The notes below the pieces were generated by a model. It was not told the origin of the DNA. It made no database searches and saw only the letters and a list, made by a program, of their open reading frames with translations. A stretch of DNA of 64,000 bases, taken from PMG-095 sp049324695. Its GTDB lineage: Bacteria; Myxococcota_A; Polyangia; Polyangiales; Polyangiaceae. Every line of letters begins with the position of its first letter. The first letter of the stretch is position 1. This document shows positions 28,112 through 37,731 of this stretch, piece after piece. The stretch is taken from NCBI GenBank assembly GCA_049324695.1, contig JBMOMJ010000054.1:186001-250000 (forward strand), written 5' to 3'. A program made the position numbers and the translations under genes.

Positions 28112-29143
28112 TCAACCGCCGATGTAACTCATCTCGATGCGCGGCAAACTGCGGGTGCGTTCCGAGCGCTGCTCCGAGTACCGATCGGCGCGGTCGCGCC
28201 ACAGTTGTGCCAGCGATTGCGAGATGCTTTCGTCGCTTTCGCCGGCGCGCAGGCGGGCTCTCAAGTCGTGACCTGTCCGCGCGAACAAGCAAGTGTAGAG
28301 CTTGCCTTCCGACGACAGGCGTAAGCGTTGGCAAGCGCCGCAAAAGGGTTGCGTCACACTGGCGATCACACCGATTTCACCAGCGCCGTCGCGATAACGG
28401 AAGCGCCGCGCCACTTCGCCGGGGTAGTTCTGATCGACCGCCACGAGCTCGAACTCGCGCGAGATTTGCTCGACGATTTCGCGTGCGCTCACCACCTCTT
28501 CGAGGCGCCAGCCGTTGGTGATGCCAACGTCCATGTATTCGATGAAGCGCACGATGTGGCCGCTGCCGCGAAAGTGGCGCGCGAGCAGCACGATCTCGGC
28601 GTCGTTCATGCCACGACGAATCACGCAGTTGATTTTCACGGGGCCGAGACCGGCGCGCGCAGCGGCATCGATTCCGCCGAGCACGTCGTCCACGGAATAC
28701 GGTGCATCAGCCATGCGCTGGAACACTTCGGGTGTGATGGCGTCGAGACTGACGGTGACGCGATTCAAGCCGGCGTCCGCCAGAGCCTTTGCATACCGAG
28801 TGAGCAGCGAGCCATTCGTGGTCAGCGCCAAGTCGACGTTCGGAATCGCGGCAAGCTGCGTTACCAAGCGCGGTAACTCGGAGCGCAGCAACGGCTCCCC
28901 ACCAGTCAAACGCAGTTTGCGCACACCGAGGTCCGCGGCGATGCGCGCCACTCGCCCAATCTCTTCGAACGAGAGAAGCTCGCTGCGCTGCAAAAAGACG
29001 TGGTCCTTGCCGAAGTGCGCTCGCGGCATGCAGTAGCCACACCGAAAGTTGCAACGGTCGGTCACGCTGATGCGCAGATCGCCGAGAGGACGACCACGAG
29101 CATCGGAGAGCGGCGCAACGGGACGAGGGAGCACCCCTCCCAC
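28112..29143 (-). CDS. moaA: GTP 3',8-cyclase MoaA (radical SAM)
   Basis: A 343-residue enzyme for the first step of molybdenum cofactor synthesis (GTP to 3',8-cyclo-GTP). The N-terminal radical-SAM cluster motif is CNFRCGYC after DLRISVTDR, followed by LRLTGGEPLLR. The C-terminal substrate-binding 4Fe-4S cluster is FCGACQRLRL with a third Cys in LYTC. The chain ends in GG, as MoaA activity requires. GTG starts at 29143 or slightly inside. With moeA, mobA and moaC-moaE nearby this forms a nearly complete pathway, lacking MoaD and a MogA/MoaB adenylyltransferase. Confidence 0.96.
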   Translation of the reverse strand: MGGVLPRPVAPLSDARGRPLGDLRISVTDRCNFRCGYCMPRAHFGKDHVFLQRSELLSFEEIGRVARIAADLGVRKLRLTGGEPLLRSELPRLVTQLAAIPNVDLALTTNGSLLTRYAKALADAGLNRVTVSLDAITPEVFQRMADAPYSVDDVLGGIDAAARAGLGPVKINCVIRRGMNDAEIVLLARHFRGSGHIVRFIEYMDVGITNGWRLEEVVSAREIVEQISREFELVAVDQNYPGEVARRFRYRDGAGEIGVIASVTQPFCGACQRLRLSSEGKLYTCLFARTGHDLRARLRAGESDESISQSLAQLWRDRADRYSEQRSERTRSLPRIEMSYIGG

Positions 29144-29192
29144 TTAGCACAGCCCTGTCTCACGGGCTGACGCTTGCACACCAGGGCGGAAT

Positions 29193-30296
29193 TCAGGCCG
29201 GTTCGTGGTGCAAGAGCTCGCGCTCGCGTGCGACCCCTTCGAGCTGAATCGCAGCACGCTCCGCGAGCTCGATGCCATCGAGCTCACTGTCGAGCAAGGT
29301 AGGCCCAGCGTGCAGCGCGCGTTCGAACTTGCGAAGTAGACGCTCAGCTACCACCCAATCTTGATACGGCAGGTCCGCGTTGTTGAGCTCGCGGTAGAGT
29401 TGACGCAAGCGCTGGCCGAGGCGAGGCGCGGCTTGCTCAGGGAAAGCGTGCATCCGCCAGACTCCCCACAAGCGAGCCAGCTCGTCCTGAATGGCCTGAG
29501 CGCGCGGTGCCTCGACGAGATAGGCAAAGCGATCGATTTCAGTGCGGCTCAGCATGGCGCGCATTCGGCTCAAACGCTTCGGCTCACCACGCAGCAGCAA
29601 GTCGGACGGATACAGGTACGCTTCGATCCCATCGCCGACCAGACGCTGCGGCTCGTCCGGCAAGATGGGGCGCAGCGCACTCTTGGCGAACCAGTTCAGA
29701 ACCTTGGAAGCGAGGCTCATACGCCAGGGGATCTCCTGGCGCTCAGGCACGAGACCGCTGAGCGCAAACGCCTCCGCGATGGCGTGCACGGTGTGATCGT
29801 ATTCTCCCCCGCGCGGACGAATGTAAACGTGGTCGTCGGACCAACGTTTGGCGAGCGCCGCGAGCTTCGCCACTGGCACCGTCAGAATCGTGATCACCAG
29901 CGCCATAAAGTAGCCAACTGTCAGCGGATAGCCGGCAGCGAGGGTTCGCAACATGCCGCCACGCAACGTGCGCGTCTCGGCTGCGAAGCGTGTGAGCGAG
30001 CCCACCGCGATCGGCACGACTACTGCGAGCGCTGCCCACACGATGCGCAGCACATCGTCACTCATCCACTTGTGCAGGGGGAGGAAGGCGAGCGCCCAGG
30101 CGGCCGCCGCAGGGAACACCGTGCCGACTACCAAAAGCGGCCACACCGCCGACAACACGAGTGTTACCGAAACGGCAATTTGTTTGCTGCGCTCCAAGCG
30201 ACCAAACAGCGCTGTAACGGACCAGCCGAAGAGCGCCTGCACCAAGGAGCCGAGCCGACGCATGAGCGCGCTGAGCAAAGCAGAAACGAGGGCCAC
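29193..30296 (-). CDS. Membrane protein of unknown function
   Basis: A 367-residue protein with about four N-terminal hydrophobic helices (about 15-160: ALVSALLSALMRRLG, VSVTLVLSAVWPLLVVGTVF, IVWAALAVVVPIAVGSL, YFMALVITILTVPVAKL). A cytoplasmic C-terminal part of about 200 residues is rich in Arg and Leu (ELARLWGVWRMHAFPEQ, RLRQLYRELNNADLPYQDW). The soluble part looks helical, possibly a scaffold or regulator. GTG is the likely start. It is divergent from the lipase-like gene. No family is recognised. Confidence 0.7.
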   Translation of the reverse strand: MALVSALLSALMRRLGSLVQALFGWSVTALFGRLERSKQIAVSVTLVLSAVWPLLVVGTVFPAAAAWALAFLPLHKWMSDDVLRIVWAALAVVVPIAVGSLTRFAAETRTLRGGMLRTLAAGYPLTVGYFMALVITILTVPVAKLAALAKRWSDDHVYIRPRGGEYDHTVHAIAEAFALSGLVPERQEIPWRMSLASKVLNWFAKSALRPILPDEPQRLVGDGIEAYLYPSDLLLRGEPKRLSRMRAMLSRTEIDRFAYLVEAPRAQAIQDELARLWGVWRMHAFPEQAAPRLGQRLRQLYRELNNADLPYQDWVVAERLLRKFERALHAGPTLLDSELDGIELAERAAIQLEGVARERELLHHEPA

Positions 30297-30476
30297 GCGG
30301 AGGCTCGATGCAGGGAAGATGCCAGCGCGCCGCCGCTGCAGTGCGGCCTACGCGCGAGGCGGCGTAACGGCTAAACACAACAAGCGTGACACACGCACGC
30401 GAGCGCTGAGGCGTTCTTGATGTCTGTGCGCCGCTCGCACCAAAGCTCGCTAGAGTGAGTCGTCTCGCTCAAAGCC

Positions 30477-31688
30477 GTGACCGACCTCCAACCCGCCCCT
30501 CGAGTCAGCCACCGCATCGTGCTGGTGCCGGGCTTCTTCGGATTCAGTAACTTTGGTCAATTGGCTTACTTCAACGGGGTGCGCGAAGCGTTGGTCGCGG
30601 CCTTCGCCCAGCGCGGCGTCGAGCTCGCGGTGACCTACGTGACGACGTTGCCGACGGCATCAATCCGGGTGCGTGCGGCGCGAGTGTTGGATACGCTGGC
30701 GGCCGCCGCTGCCGAAGGCGAAGGACCAATTCACGTAATCGGCCACTCCACGGGCGGCCTCGACGCGCGGCTTGCCATCGCGCCCACGGCAAGTCTTCCC
30801 ACAGATTCAGGCAAGCACTTCGACTACGGTCGCGTGCGCACGTTGGTCAGCGTGTGCGCGCCGCACTTCGGGACGCCGGTCGCGACATTCTTCAGCAGCG
30901 CCCTAGGCAAGCCGCTGCTCAAAGCCTTCGCGCGCTACTGGGCCTGGGCGCTCGAACGCGGCCGCATTCCTGTCGCGATTCTGCTGCGGTTGGGTTACGT
31001 CATCGTGCGGCTGCGCGATCCGTTTCGACGCCGGCGCAGCACTTTCGACGAGCTCTATGAAAAGCTCTTGAATGATCTGCGTGATGAACGGCGCCGCGAG
31101 CTCATCCAGTTTCTACGTGCAGTATCCTCCGACCAGTCGTTGATGTTTCAGCTGACTCCGGCTGGCTGCGACTTGCTCAACGCCTGCACCGGCGACCCCG
31201 CGGTGCGCTACGGCTCGGTGGTGGCGCGCGCCAAGCTCGCGAGCTTTCGCAGCCTGGTGCGCAGCGCTTGGGATCTTTACACCCAGATCATGCACCCGAT
31301 TTACGCCTTGCTGCATTTCATCGCTGCGCGCGGAGATAGCTCGATGGTGCCGCCGCCGGTGCCTTCGCAGAGTGAACGCTTGCTCGCGTCGTACGGCGAG
31401 TTGCCGAGCCAACGCGACAACGACGGCATCGTGCCAACCAACTCGCAGGTCTGGGGAGAGCTAATCTATGCCACGCGCGCTGACCACCTGGATGTGGTGG
31501 GCCAGTTCGGCCGCACCGACGTCGAGAGCTGGTCCGGCGACTGGATTCCTAGCTACTCCGGCTTCACCAGCAGCGAATTCGAAGCGTTGTGGAATGCCGT
31601 CACGGAATTCATCTTGCGTGACGAGCAGCAGCCGAAGCAAACGGTGGGGTCGGAACGCACCGAGCGCGACATGTTGAACGATTCGTAG
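30477..31688 (+). CDS. Alpha/beta hydrolase, lipase/esterase-like
   Basis: A 403-residue hydrolase. VLVPGFFGFSNFGQLAYF is the oxyanion-hole segment and GHSTGGLDARLAI (residues 88-100) the nucleophile elbow with the catalytic Ser. A C-terminal Asp/His pair fits NDGIVPTNSQVW and RADHLDVVGQF. The pattern is that of triacylglycerol-lipase-like enzymes. There is no signal peptide, so the substrate may be intracellular or membrane lipid. GTG is the start codon. Confidence 0.85.
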   Translation: MTDLQPAPRVSHRIVLVPGFFGFSNFGQLAYFNGVREALVAAFAQRGVELAVTYVTTLPTASIRVRAARVLDTLAAAAAEGEGPIHVIGHSTGGLDARLAIAPTASLPTDSGKHFDYGRVRTLVSVCAPHFGTPVATFFSSALGKPLLKAFARYWAWALERGRIPVAILLRLGYVIVRLRDPFRRRRSTFDELYEKLLNDLRDERRRELIQFLRAVSSDQSLMFQLTPAGCDLLNACTGDPAVRYGSVVARAKLASFRSLVRSAWDLYTQIMHPIYALLHFIAARGDSSMVPPPVPSQSERLLASYGELPSQRDNDGIVPTNSQVWGELIYATRADHLDVVGQFGRTDVESWSGDWIPSYSGFTSSEFEALWNAVTEFILRDEQQPKQTVGSERTERDMLNDS

Positions 31689-31716
31689 CCGCGAAAGCGC
31701 GCGCTATGCTCGCCGC

Positions 31717-32505
31717 ATGTTCGCTCACCACGCCGAAACGATTCAGCGCGTTACCGACCACTTCGCAAACGATGGGACCGTGAACGGGCTCTTGCTGGCG
31801 GGCTCCATCGCGCACGGCTTTGCCACCGCGAGCTCGGACGTCGACATCTTGATCATCGTTTCCGATGAAGAGCAAATCCGCCGCTCGCGCGGTGCACAGA
31901 GTTGTTTCTTCAGCCGCGAGCTCTGCACTTACGAGGGCGGTTACGTAGACGGCAAGTACGTCTCCGAAGGCTTCATGCGCGAGGTTGCCGCGCGTGGTAG
32001 CGAGCCTGCTCGCTTCGCATTTCGAGATGCGCGCATTCTCTTCGCGCGAAGCTCCGGCGTGAGCGAGCTACTCGCGCAGATTGCACGCTACCCAAAGGAG
32101 GAAAAGGCTTCACGCGTGTGGCGCTTCCAGGCGCAATTCGAGGCGTGGCACTGGTACTGCGATCAAGCCTTGAAACAAGAGAACCTGCCGCTCCTACGCA
32201 TGGCTGTCGCGAAGCTAACGCTGTTCGGAGGACGTTTGGTGCTCGCGCACAACGAACTTCTGTATCCGTATCACAAGTGGTTCCTGCGCGTACTCGCGGC
32301 GGCTCCCGAAAAGCCTGCGCAGCTGCTCGATCAGATCGAGCTTCTCGCGCGTGAACCGAGCCGCCCTGCGATTGACGCTTTCGCAGCTTCCATACGCGGT
32401 TTTCGACCGTGGCAAGCCGATCAAGCGAGCTGGCCTGCGCAATTCATGCAAGACAGCGAGCTGACCTGGTTGCACGGCGGCGGCGCACCGGTAGACGATA
32501 TCTAA
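31717..32505 (+). CDS. Nucleotidyltransferase (pol-beta superfamily, MNT/aminoglycoside type)
   Basis: A 262-residue protein. The core motif GSIAHGFATASSDVDILIIV (residues 29-48) has the GS-x9-D-x-D catalytic signature of the DNA polymerase beta superfamily, as in aminoglycoside nucleotidyltransferases and minimal MNT proteins. The C-terminal half is alpha-helical with many Trp/Tyr residues (FQAQFEAWHWYCDQALKQEN), like the kanamycin nucleotidyltransferase family's second domain. Substrate is unknown. It follows the lipase by 28 bp and may be cotranscribed. Confidence 0.82.
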   Translation: MFAHHAETIQRVTDHFANDGTVNGLLLAGSIAHGFATASSDVDILIIVSDEEQIRRSRGAQSCFFSRELCTYEGGYVDGKYVSEGFMREVAARGSEPARFAFRDARILFARSSGVSELLAQIARYPKEEKASRVWRFQAQFEAWHWYCDQALKQENLPLLRMAVAKLTLFGGRLVLAHNELLYPYHKWFLRVLAAAPEKPAQLLDQIELLAREPSRPAIDAFAASIRGFRPWQADQASWPAQFMQDSELTWLHGGGAPVDDI

Positions 32506-32697
32506 CGCCGCCTCGAAGATCGCCATACGATCTGACAGCAGCGGATCGTTGAAGGACGCGCAGACTCTAAAACGAAATACATTTGACTTACCAAACTTCG
32601 TACATCGCATTTGCCTGACTCGCGTGTGAAAGTGGCACCCGCAAGCAGATAGCGCTCGCGTTTGTATGCTACGTTCGTGCTTTGGAAGGCTGCTGAG

Positions 32698-33636
32698 ATG
32701 CGGAGTCTGACGACTGCCAGTGTGCTCATCGGGTGTGGTGTCTCGTTCGCCAGTGCCGTCATGGGCTGCGCCACCGCCGATCCGGTGCTCGACCAACGCT
32801 CCAACGATGAAGAGGGGGGCGCGTCCGCAACTAGCGGTGGAATGGCCACGAGCGGCGGCGGCAGCGTGAACACTGCGCAGGGCGGTGCACCCGGCAGCGG
32901 TGGCAGCGGCAACGGTGGCTCACCCGGTTCGGGCGGCTCAACCAGCGCGGGCGGTGCCACCGGGAGCGGCGGTAGCGCGAAAGGTGGCAGCACTGGGTCG
33001 GGAGGCTCGACGGTGTCCAGCATGGGCGGCGCGAAGTCCTCGGGATCGAGCGGCACTCAGCTGTTCCTTGATGACTTCGAAGACGGCGACTACACGGCGC
33101 CGCCGGATCAAAATTGGATTCCAGCAGACACCTACGGCACGTGGTCGGTCGCCACCCAAGACAGCAGCAAGGCACTCACCGTTGTTGGTTCCAGCAAGGC
33201 CACCGCGGTTTCGGGCAACATCGCGTGGACGGATCAGCTGGTAACCGCGAAGGTCAAGATCGTCGCCGGCTCGAGCGCCGTTGCGTATTTGTTGGGTCGC
33301 TGGGCAGCCACGAAGAGCTACGTCGTGCTCGAATATCGCGCGGGGACTGCCAGCTCACCCGAAGGTGATCTCAAACTGCGCGAGAACGACAACGGCAGTA
33401 CCACGGATCTCTGTCGGTACAAGCCGCCGTCAGCACTCGCGAGCGAGTGGCACACCATTGGTTTTTCGGTGAAGGGCGGGGCCGGTGGAACCTTGACGAT
33501 CTACTTCGATGGGCAGCCGGTTACGGCAGACAAACCCTGCGTACTGGGAGCGGAAGGACCAACCGCCGGTGGGATCGCCGTGGGAGTCTCGAGTGGCACC
33601 GCAGCGTTCGACGACGTCAAAGTCGTCGTGCCGTGA
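32698..33636 (+). CDS. Lipoprotein with concanavalin-A-like (LamG-type) domain
   Basis: About 312 residues, starting at ATG 32698. The lipobox (SFASAVMGC) is followed by a long Gly/Ser/Ala tether (about 45-120). The C-terminal 180 residues form a beta-sandwich of the family attached to many myxobacterial carbohydrate-active proteins: FLDDFEDGDYTAPPDQNW, AYLLGRWAATKSYVVLEY, EWHTIGFSVKGGAGGTL and the terminal FDDVKVV strand. It probably binds glycan or protein at the surface; no catalytic residues were identified. It ends in a 20-bp convergent overlap with the next gene. Confidence 0.8.
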   Translation: MRSLTTASVLIGCGVSFASAVMGCATADPVLDQRSNDEEGGASATSGGMATSGGGSVNTAQGGAPGSGGSGNGGSPGSGGSTSAGGATGSGGSAKGGSTGSGGSTVSSMGGAKSSGSSGTQLFLDDFEDGDYTAPPDQNWIPADTYGTWSVATQDSSKALTVVGSSKATAVSGNIAWTDQLVTAKVKIVAGSSAVAYLLGRWAATKSYVVLEYRAGTASSPEGDLKLRENDNGSTTDLCRYKPPSALASEWHTIGFSVKGGAGGTLTIYFDGQPVTADKPCVLGAEGPTAGGIAVGVSSGTAAFDDVKVVVP

Positions 33637-34177
33637 CGCTCGCAGCGATTAGCTCCGCCGTTGGTGCTACGCGAACGGGCGGCGAAGCTATCAAGCCTGC
33701 CCAAATCGAATTGTGGTGAGCGATGATCTGCGGTGCAGTCAGGTGCGCGCGATGGCTCACGGTGTGCGCGTCGGAAGGCACGAGCACCTGGTAGCCTCGC
33801 GACACGGCCGAGCGCACGGTGCTATCGACACAGTAGTCCGTGGCCCAACCCGCTATGGCCAACGTGCGAACCGAAGCTGCCTCGAGCTCGCTCGCGAGGG
33901 TCGTGCCGGCGAAGGCGTCGTTCAGTGTCTTGCGCACGATCACATCAGCGGGAACGCGTTCGAGCTCTGGCAGCAGCTGCCAGCCCGGCGTGTGCGGAAT
34001 CAAATCTTGCTCGGGCGTGCCGTCATGCAGCACGAAGATCACCCGACCGCCGCCGGCTCGCACGCTCGTTGCCAGAGCGTTGATGCGCTCGAGCGTGGCC
34101 GGCAGGTCGTATTTGTCGCCGCGCACGAACGACGCCACTTGCAGATCGATGATCACGAGCGCGTCGATATGAAACAT
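33617..34177 (-). CDS. Isochorismatase-like cysteine hydrolase
   Basis: A 186-residue member of the isochorismatase-like superfamily (nicotinamidase, N-carbamoylsarcosine amidohydrolase and relatives). The catalytic triad fits the family: Asp in LVIIDLQ, Lys in IVRKTLNDAF and the nucleophilic Cys in GWATDYCVDST. Substrate cannot be inferred; nicotinamide or ureide-type amides are usual. The 3' end overlaps the convergent lipoprotein gene by 20 bp. Confidence 0.88.
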   Translation of the reverse strand: MFHIDALVIIDLQVASFVRGDKYDLPATLERINALATSVRAGGGRVIFVLHDGTPEQDLIPHTPGWQLLPELERVPADVIVRKTLNDAFAGTTLASELEAASVRTLAIAGWATDYCVDSTVRSAVSRGYQVLVPSDAHTVSHRAHLTAPQIIAHHNSIWAGLIASPPVRVAPTAELIAASVTARRL

Positions 34178-34228
34178 CTCGGCAGTGGCTTCGCTACAGC
34201 AGAGAGGGCGCGAAATCCAGTCTGACGC

Positions 34229-36052
34229 TCAGGGCGCTTCGCGATCGTAGATCCACGTGACGGGCACGCCGTCATGAGTGAGCATGGCGGCCGGTACTGA
34301 AGTGCCGTAGTCGACCCAGATTTGATACTCGACACGACCCATGTGCGGCTCGTGGTGATAAAGCGCGAGACTCGAACCAGTGATGGACAGGCTGGCTCGC
34401 AGATCCTCGCGCAGCCGGCCGTCGGCGCGCAGCATTTCCCAACTCGGCAGGGCCGTATCGTGAACGTAAACAGAGGCGTCCTGCGCTGCGCGCTCGTTGA
34501 TGAAGTCAGCCAGCGACGCCGTGGTGTAGCCCCAGAAGGTTCGGTTCAAACCCAACGTGGCCGCCCCGGGTGCTCCACCAACCAACGGCGTATAGGCGCT
34601 GAGTCCAAAGGGGTGCACGCGCAACGCCATCACGACCGAAACCGCGCTTACACACGCCGCGCCCAGCAGCGGCAGCGAGAACTTCGTGAACTTCTTTTCG
34701 CGCGCGAACTCGGCGAGGTGCTCGGCCAGCAACTGAAAGCCGCGACCGGCGAGCAAGGCGAGAAACGGGTACGCCGTGAGCCAATGTTTGGTCCCACCGA
34801 AGATCGGCGTCGATTGCGACCACCACGGTGCGTAGCTCACGAGCACAGCCAAAATCCAAAACAGCTCTGGTGACGCAAGGATCGCTGCCGGCAGCGCCTC
34901 GGACGCACTGGGCTTCGGTGGTGGCGCCGCCGGAACTGGCGAGCGAGCGGGCGCTGGTAAGGGCGAACGCGGTGCAAGCGGCGCGCGACCCGTCCTCACG
35001 CTGCTCGTAGTCAACGCGCGCCTCGCGGGCACGACGGGCTCCGGCGGCGCTGGAGAAGGCGCGGCAGGCGCCGGCGCGCCAGGTGTGCGCGCGAAAAACC
35101 AGGCACCAACGCCGAGCAGCGCGAGCAGCAATGTTGTCGTCGGCACGGTGGCGAGCGTCATGAGCCAGGCGTAACCAGCCGGCATCGGCGGCTTCCAATA
35201 CGTCTGCCCGAGAAACTCCATGTTGTAATATTCGTGCTGCGTGTGAAAGCGCACGTACTCGAGCAGCTTGTGCCATGGGTCGTACCAAAGCCACGGCCAG
35301 AGCGCGTAGAAGAGCACTGGTGCGAGCAGCGCCGTCGTAAAGAACACCTTGGGCACGTAAGGTCGCCCGCGCTTGCGATCGGCGATGTGATCTCCGAGGC
35401 GCATCAATAGCTGATGAGCCACCGGGATCGCCGGGAAGAGCCACGCATTGTGCTTGGTGTCGAGCAGCAGCGCGTAGCAGATGGCTGTGCGATAAGCCCA
35501 GGTGCTTCCACTCGGCTCGCGCTGCCCCTCGAGTGATCGCAGATAGGCGTAGCCGCACAGGAGCCACAATGCCGCAACCGGTACATCGAAGCACGCCAAG
35601 TGTGCATGAAAAAACACGCGCGGCATGAACGCGAACGCGAGCGCCGCAACGAGCCCGGCGAGGCGCCCGTAGCTGCGAGCCGCCGTGTGATGAAGCAACG
35701 CGACGGCCCCGCCCGCGATCAGCATGCTGGGAAAGCGATAGCTCACTCCCGGCGGCATCCAGCGCAACTTGCTGTGAAACAACTCGTGCGAAGCGCAAAA
35801 CAGCACCTTCATGAGCGATGGGTGCTCATGATTGACGGACCAATAGCGCTCCACTTCGCCGCGCGACAGCGCGCGCAGCGGTTCGCTGAACAACAGCGCG
35901 AACCATTCGCGGTATGCGTTCGCCGAAACGAAATAGAAGCCTTCGTCGCGTGCGTAGCCAACCGCCGGCGCCGTAAAATAGAGCAATGCCACGTAACTCG
36001 CGCCAAGCAGAAACGCGATGCGCCGATCCGATCTCGGCGTCAAAACGCTCAC
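34229..36052 (-). CDS. GT39/PMT-like membrane glycosyltransferase
   Basis: A 607-residue polytopic protein with about eleven hydrophobic segments. The first periplasmic loop has YARDEGFYF; the DE pair near residue 35 is the metal/lipid-phosphate-binding signature of GT-C transferases that use polyprenyl-phosphate sugars. A second motif, VNHEHPSLMKV, is also typical. An unusual Pro/Ala-rich insert of about 70 residues (around 320-390) lies between helices, probably cytoplasmic. It starts 4 bp inside the end of the gene upstream (36049-36984). Confidence 0.85.
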   Translation of the reverse strand: MSVLTPRSDRRIAFLLGASYVALLYFTAPAVGYARDEGFYFVSANAYREWFALLFSEPLRALSRGEVERYWSVNHEHPSLMKVLFCASHELFHSKLRWMPPGVSYRFPSMLIAGGAVALLHHTAARSYGRLAGLVAALAFAFMPRVFFHAHLACFDVPVAALWLLCGYAYLRSLEGQREPSGSTWAYRTAICYALLLDTKHNAWLFPAIPVAHQLLMRLGDHIADRKRGRPYVPKVFFTTALLAPVLFYALWPWLWYDPWHKLLEYVRFHTQHEYYNMEFLGQTYWKPPMPAGYAWLMTLATVPTTTLLLALLGVGAWFFARTPGAPAPAAPSPAPPEPVVPARRALTTSSVRTGRAPLAPRSPLPAPARSPVPAAPPPKPSASEALPAAILASPELFWILAVLVSYAPWWSQSTPIFGGTKHWLTAYPFLALLAGRGFQLLAEHLAEFAREKKFTKFSLPLLGAACVSAVSVVMALRVHPFGLSAYTPLVGGAPGAATLGLNRTFWGYTTASLADFINERAAQDASVYVHDTALPSWEMLRADGRLREDLRASLSITGSSLALYHHEPHMGRVEYQIWVDYGTSVPAAMLTHDGVPVTWIYDREAP

Positions 36053-36984
36053 CGCACCTCCGCTTGAAAGCAGAATTCGCGTTCGCGCGGCTCGCCGCTC
36101 TGAATCTGGAAGGTGACTTCCATCGTGGCTGCGTGCCCTGCTGGCAACGCAAATTCGAACGGCATGAAGCCGTCGGTGCTCTTGAATACGCGCCGGCCCA
36201 CCTCGCGAGCGTCGACGAACACTGCAAACTCGACCGCGCCATTTACGGCATCGCGCGCTATCAAGAAGCTTTCGCCGGCGTAGCCTTTGATCTTTTTGCC
36301 GGTAGGCACACGCGGAAAACGCAGGTGCAAGTTGGCGTTGATGGGAGGGTGAGCATAGATGCAGCGACGGGGTCGGTAGCGCTGGTCGTCCACGATGGTG
36401 ACGCCCACGAAGAAGGCCTCAGCGCCGCTGCAGCGAAAGCGCTCGCGTGGGTAAGCGTTGTGACCGCCGAGACCACCCGTCGAGCTGGGCGCGCGCGCCG
36501 TGAATTCACACGAACGCTCCGCTTCGCCGTTCCACTCGACCACTGCGAGCTCGCTCGGGCGCACATGGTCCACGAAGGAGTAGACGCTCGGCTCGTAGCC
36601 GGGGTTTTCGAGCGTGCGCAGCGTGAACTTGCCGTGAACCTCCGTAGCGACTTCGCGAAACTTGGCAGCGCCGAGCTCGGGCGAGCGCTCTCCGAAAAGA
36701 CTGATTTCTACGGCTCGCGCGTAACCACTCACGTCAGCGCGACCCAGGTCCGAAAGCGGCATGGCTGCATCGCCCAGGGCCTGACGTGCCAGCGGCTCTG
36801 CCCAAGCGGGAGCCACTACCAACAGCGGGCGCTCATTCCCGCGCGATTCGCCCAGCGGCAGGTGCCCACCGAGTTCGACCCACTCCGAAAGCAGCGGAGC
36901 GCGCGTAGCAAAAAACAAATCGAACGCGAGCTCTGCGGCGCCAGCAAGCGGCACGAGCAGCAAGAGCAGTCGCGAGAGCTGCAT
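36049..36984 (-). CDS. Signal-anchored periplasmic-type protein
   Basis: About 311 residues, starting at ATG 36984. The N-terminus is a signal peptide or anchor (LLLLLVPLAGAAELAFDLF). The remainder is mostly beta-strand with a C-terminal carbohydrate-binding-like motif (FMPFEFALPAGHAATMEV). Overlap of 4 bp with the GT39 gene says they are cotranslated; the product may accept or modify glycan made by that transferase. The start is about 45 bp from the divergent SIS gene, so the two share a promoter region. Confidence 0.72.
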   Translation of the reverse strand: MQLSRLLLLLVPLAGAAELAFDLFFATRAPLLSEWVELGGHLPLGESRGNERPLLVVAPAWAEPLARQALGDAAMPLSDLGRADVSGYARAVEISLFGERSPELGAAKFREVATEVHGKFTLRTLENPGYEPSVYSFVDHVRPSELAVVEWNGEAERSCEFTARAPSSTGGLGGHNAYPRERFRCSGAEAFFVGVTIVDDQRYRPRRCIYAHPPINANLHLRFPRVPTGKKIKGYAGESFLIARDAVNGAVEFAVFVDAREVGRRVFKSTDGFMPFEFALPAGHAATMEVTFQIQSGEPREREFCFQAEVR

Positions 36985-37029
36985 GAAGCGTCTACGAGGG
37001 TGCCACAAAAGTGGTAGGCTGCGCGGCCC

Positions 37030-37614
37030 ATGAATTTTTCGGCCGAGTTCGTGGCCCTCGCGCGACAAGCGCTGGATCAGCTCGACTGCGACAGTATCGA
37101 GCGCGTAGTGGATGAGCTGGTTCTGCTACGCGATCGCGGCGGGCGCCTGTTCGTTCTGGGTGTCGGCGGCAGCGCGGCCAATGCGTCGCATGCGGTCAAC
37201 GACTTCCGTAAATTGTGCGGCGTCGAGGCTTACACACCGACCGACAACGTGGCGGAGCTCACCGCGCGCACCAACGACGAGGGTTGGGAGAGCACCTTCG
37301 CCGCGTGGTTGCGTACGAGTCGACTCAACGCGCGCGACGTGGTCATGGTGCTCAGCGTGGGCGGAGGCGATCGCGAACGCAACGTCAGCCCGAACCTCGT
37401 AGCAGCGCTCGAAGCCGCGGCGGATTCCGGTGCGCCCGTAGTTGCCATCGTCGGTCGCGATGGAGGGGCGGCCCGACGTTCGGCGCGTTGCACGGTGCTC
37501 GTGCCGACGGTTGACGCCACGCTCGTGACGCCAATCACCGAAGCGTTTCAGTCCGTGGTGCTGCACCTTCTCGTCTCGCACCCGCGCCTCCAGCGGAACG
37601 CAACCAAGTGGTGA
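37030..37614 (+). CDS. SIS-domain sugar isomerase, GmhA-like
   Basis: A 194-residue SIS-fold protein. The phosphosugar-binding motif GVGGSAANASHAVNDFRKLC is the GmhA (sedoheptulose 7-phosphate isomerase) version, followed by VMVLSVGGGDRERNVS. GmhA makes D-glycero-D-manno-heptose 7-phosphate, the first heptose intermediate. Length matches the family. The other three enzymes to GDP-heptose appear at 45.4, 48.4 and 54.7 kb, which supports this assignment. The catalytic Glu/His pair could not be pinned by eye. Confidence 0.82.
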   Translation: MNFSAEFVALARQALDQLDCDSIERVVDELVLLRDRGGRLFVLGVGGSAANASHAVNDFRKLCGVEAYTPTDNVAELTARTNDEGWESTFAAWLRTSRLNARDVVMVLSVGGGDRERNVSPNLVAALEAAADSGAPVVAIVGRDGGAARRSARCTVLVPTVDATLVTPITEAFQSVVLHLLVSHPRLQRNATKW

Positions 37615-37731
37615 ACGAAGCGCCCGAAGTCGCGCAAGTTTCTTGACGACGGTCACGCGAAACGGCCACGCTGCGCCGGTTATTCGTGCTCGGGCGCTCA
37701 GAAGCTGCCTGACACCACGCTGAACGGTGAG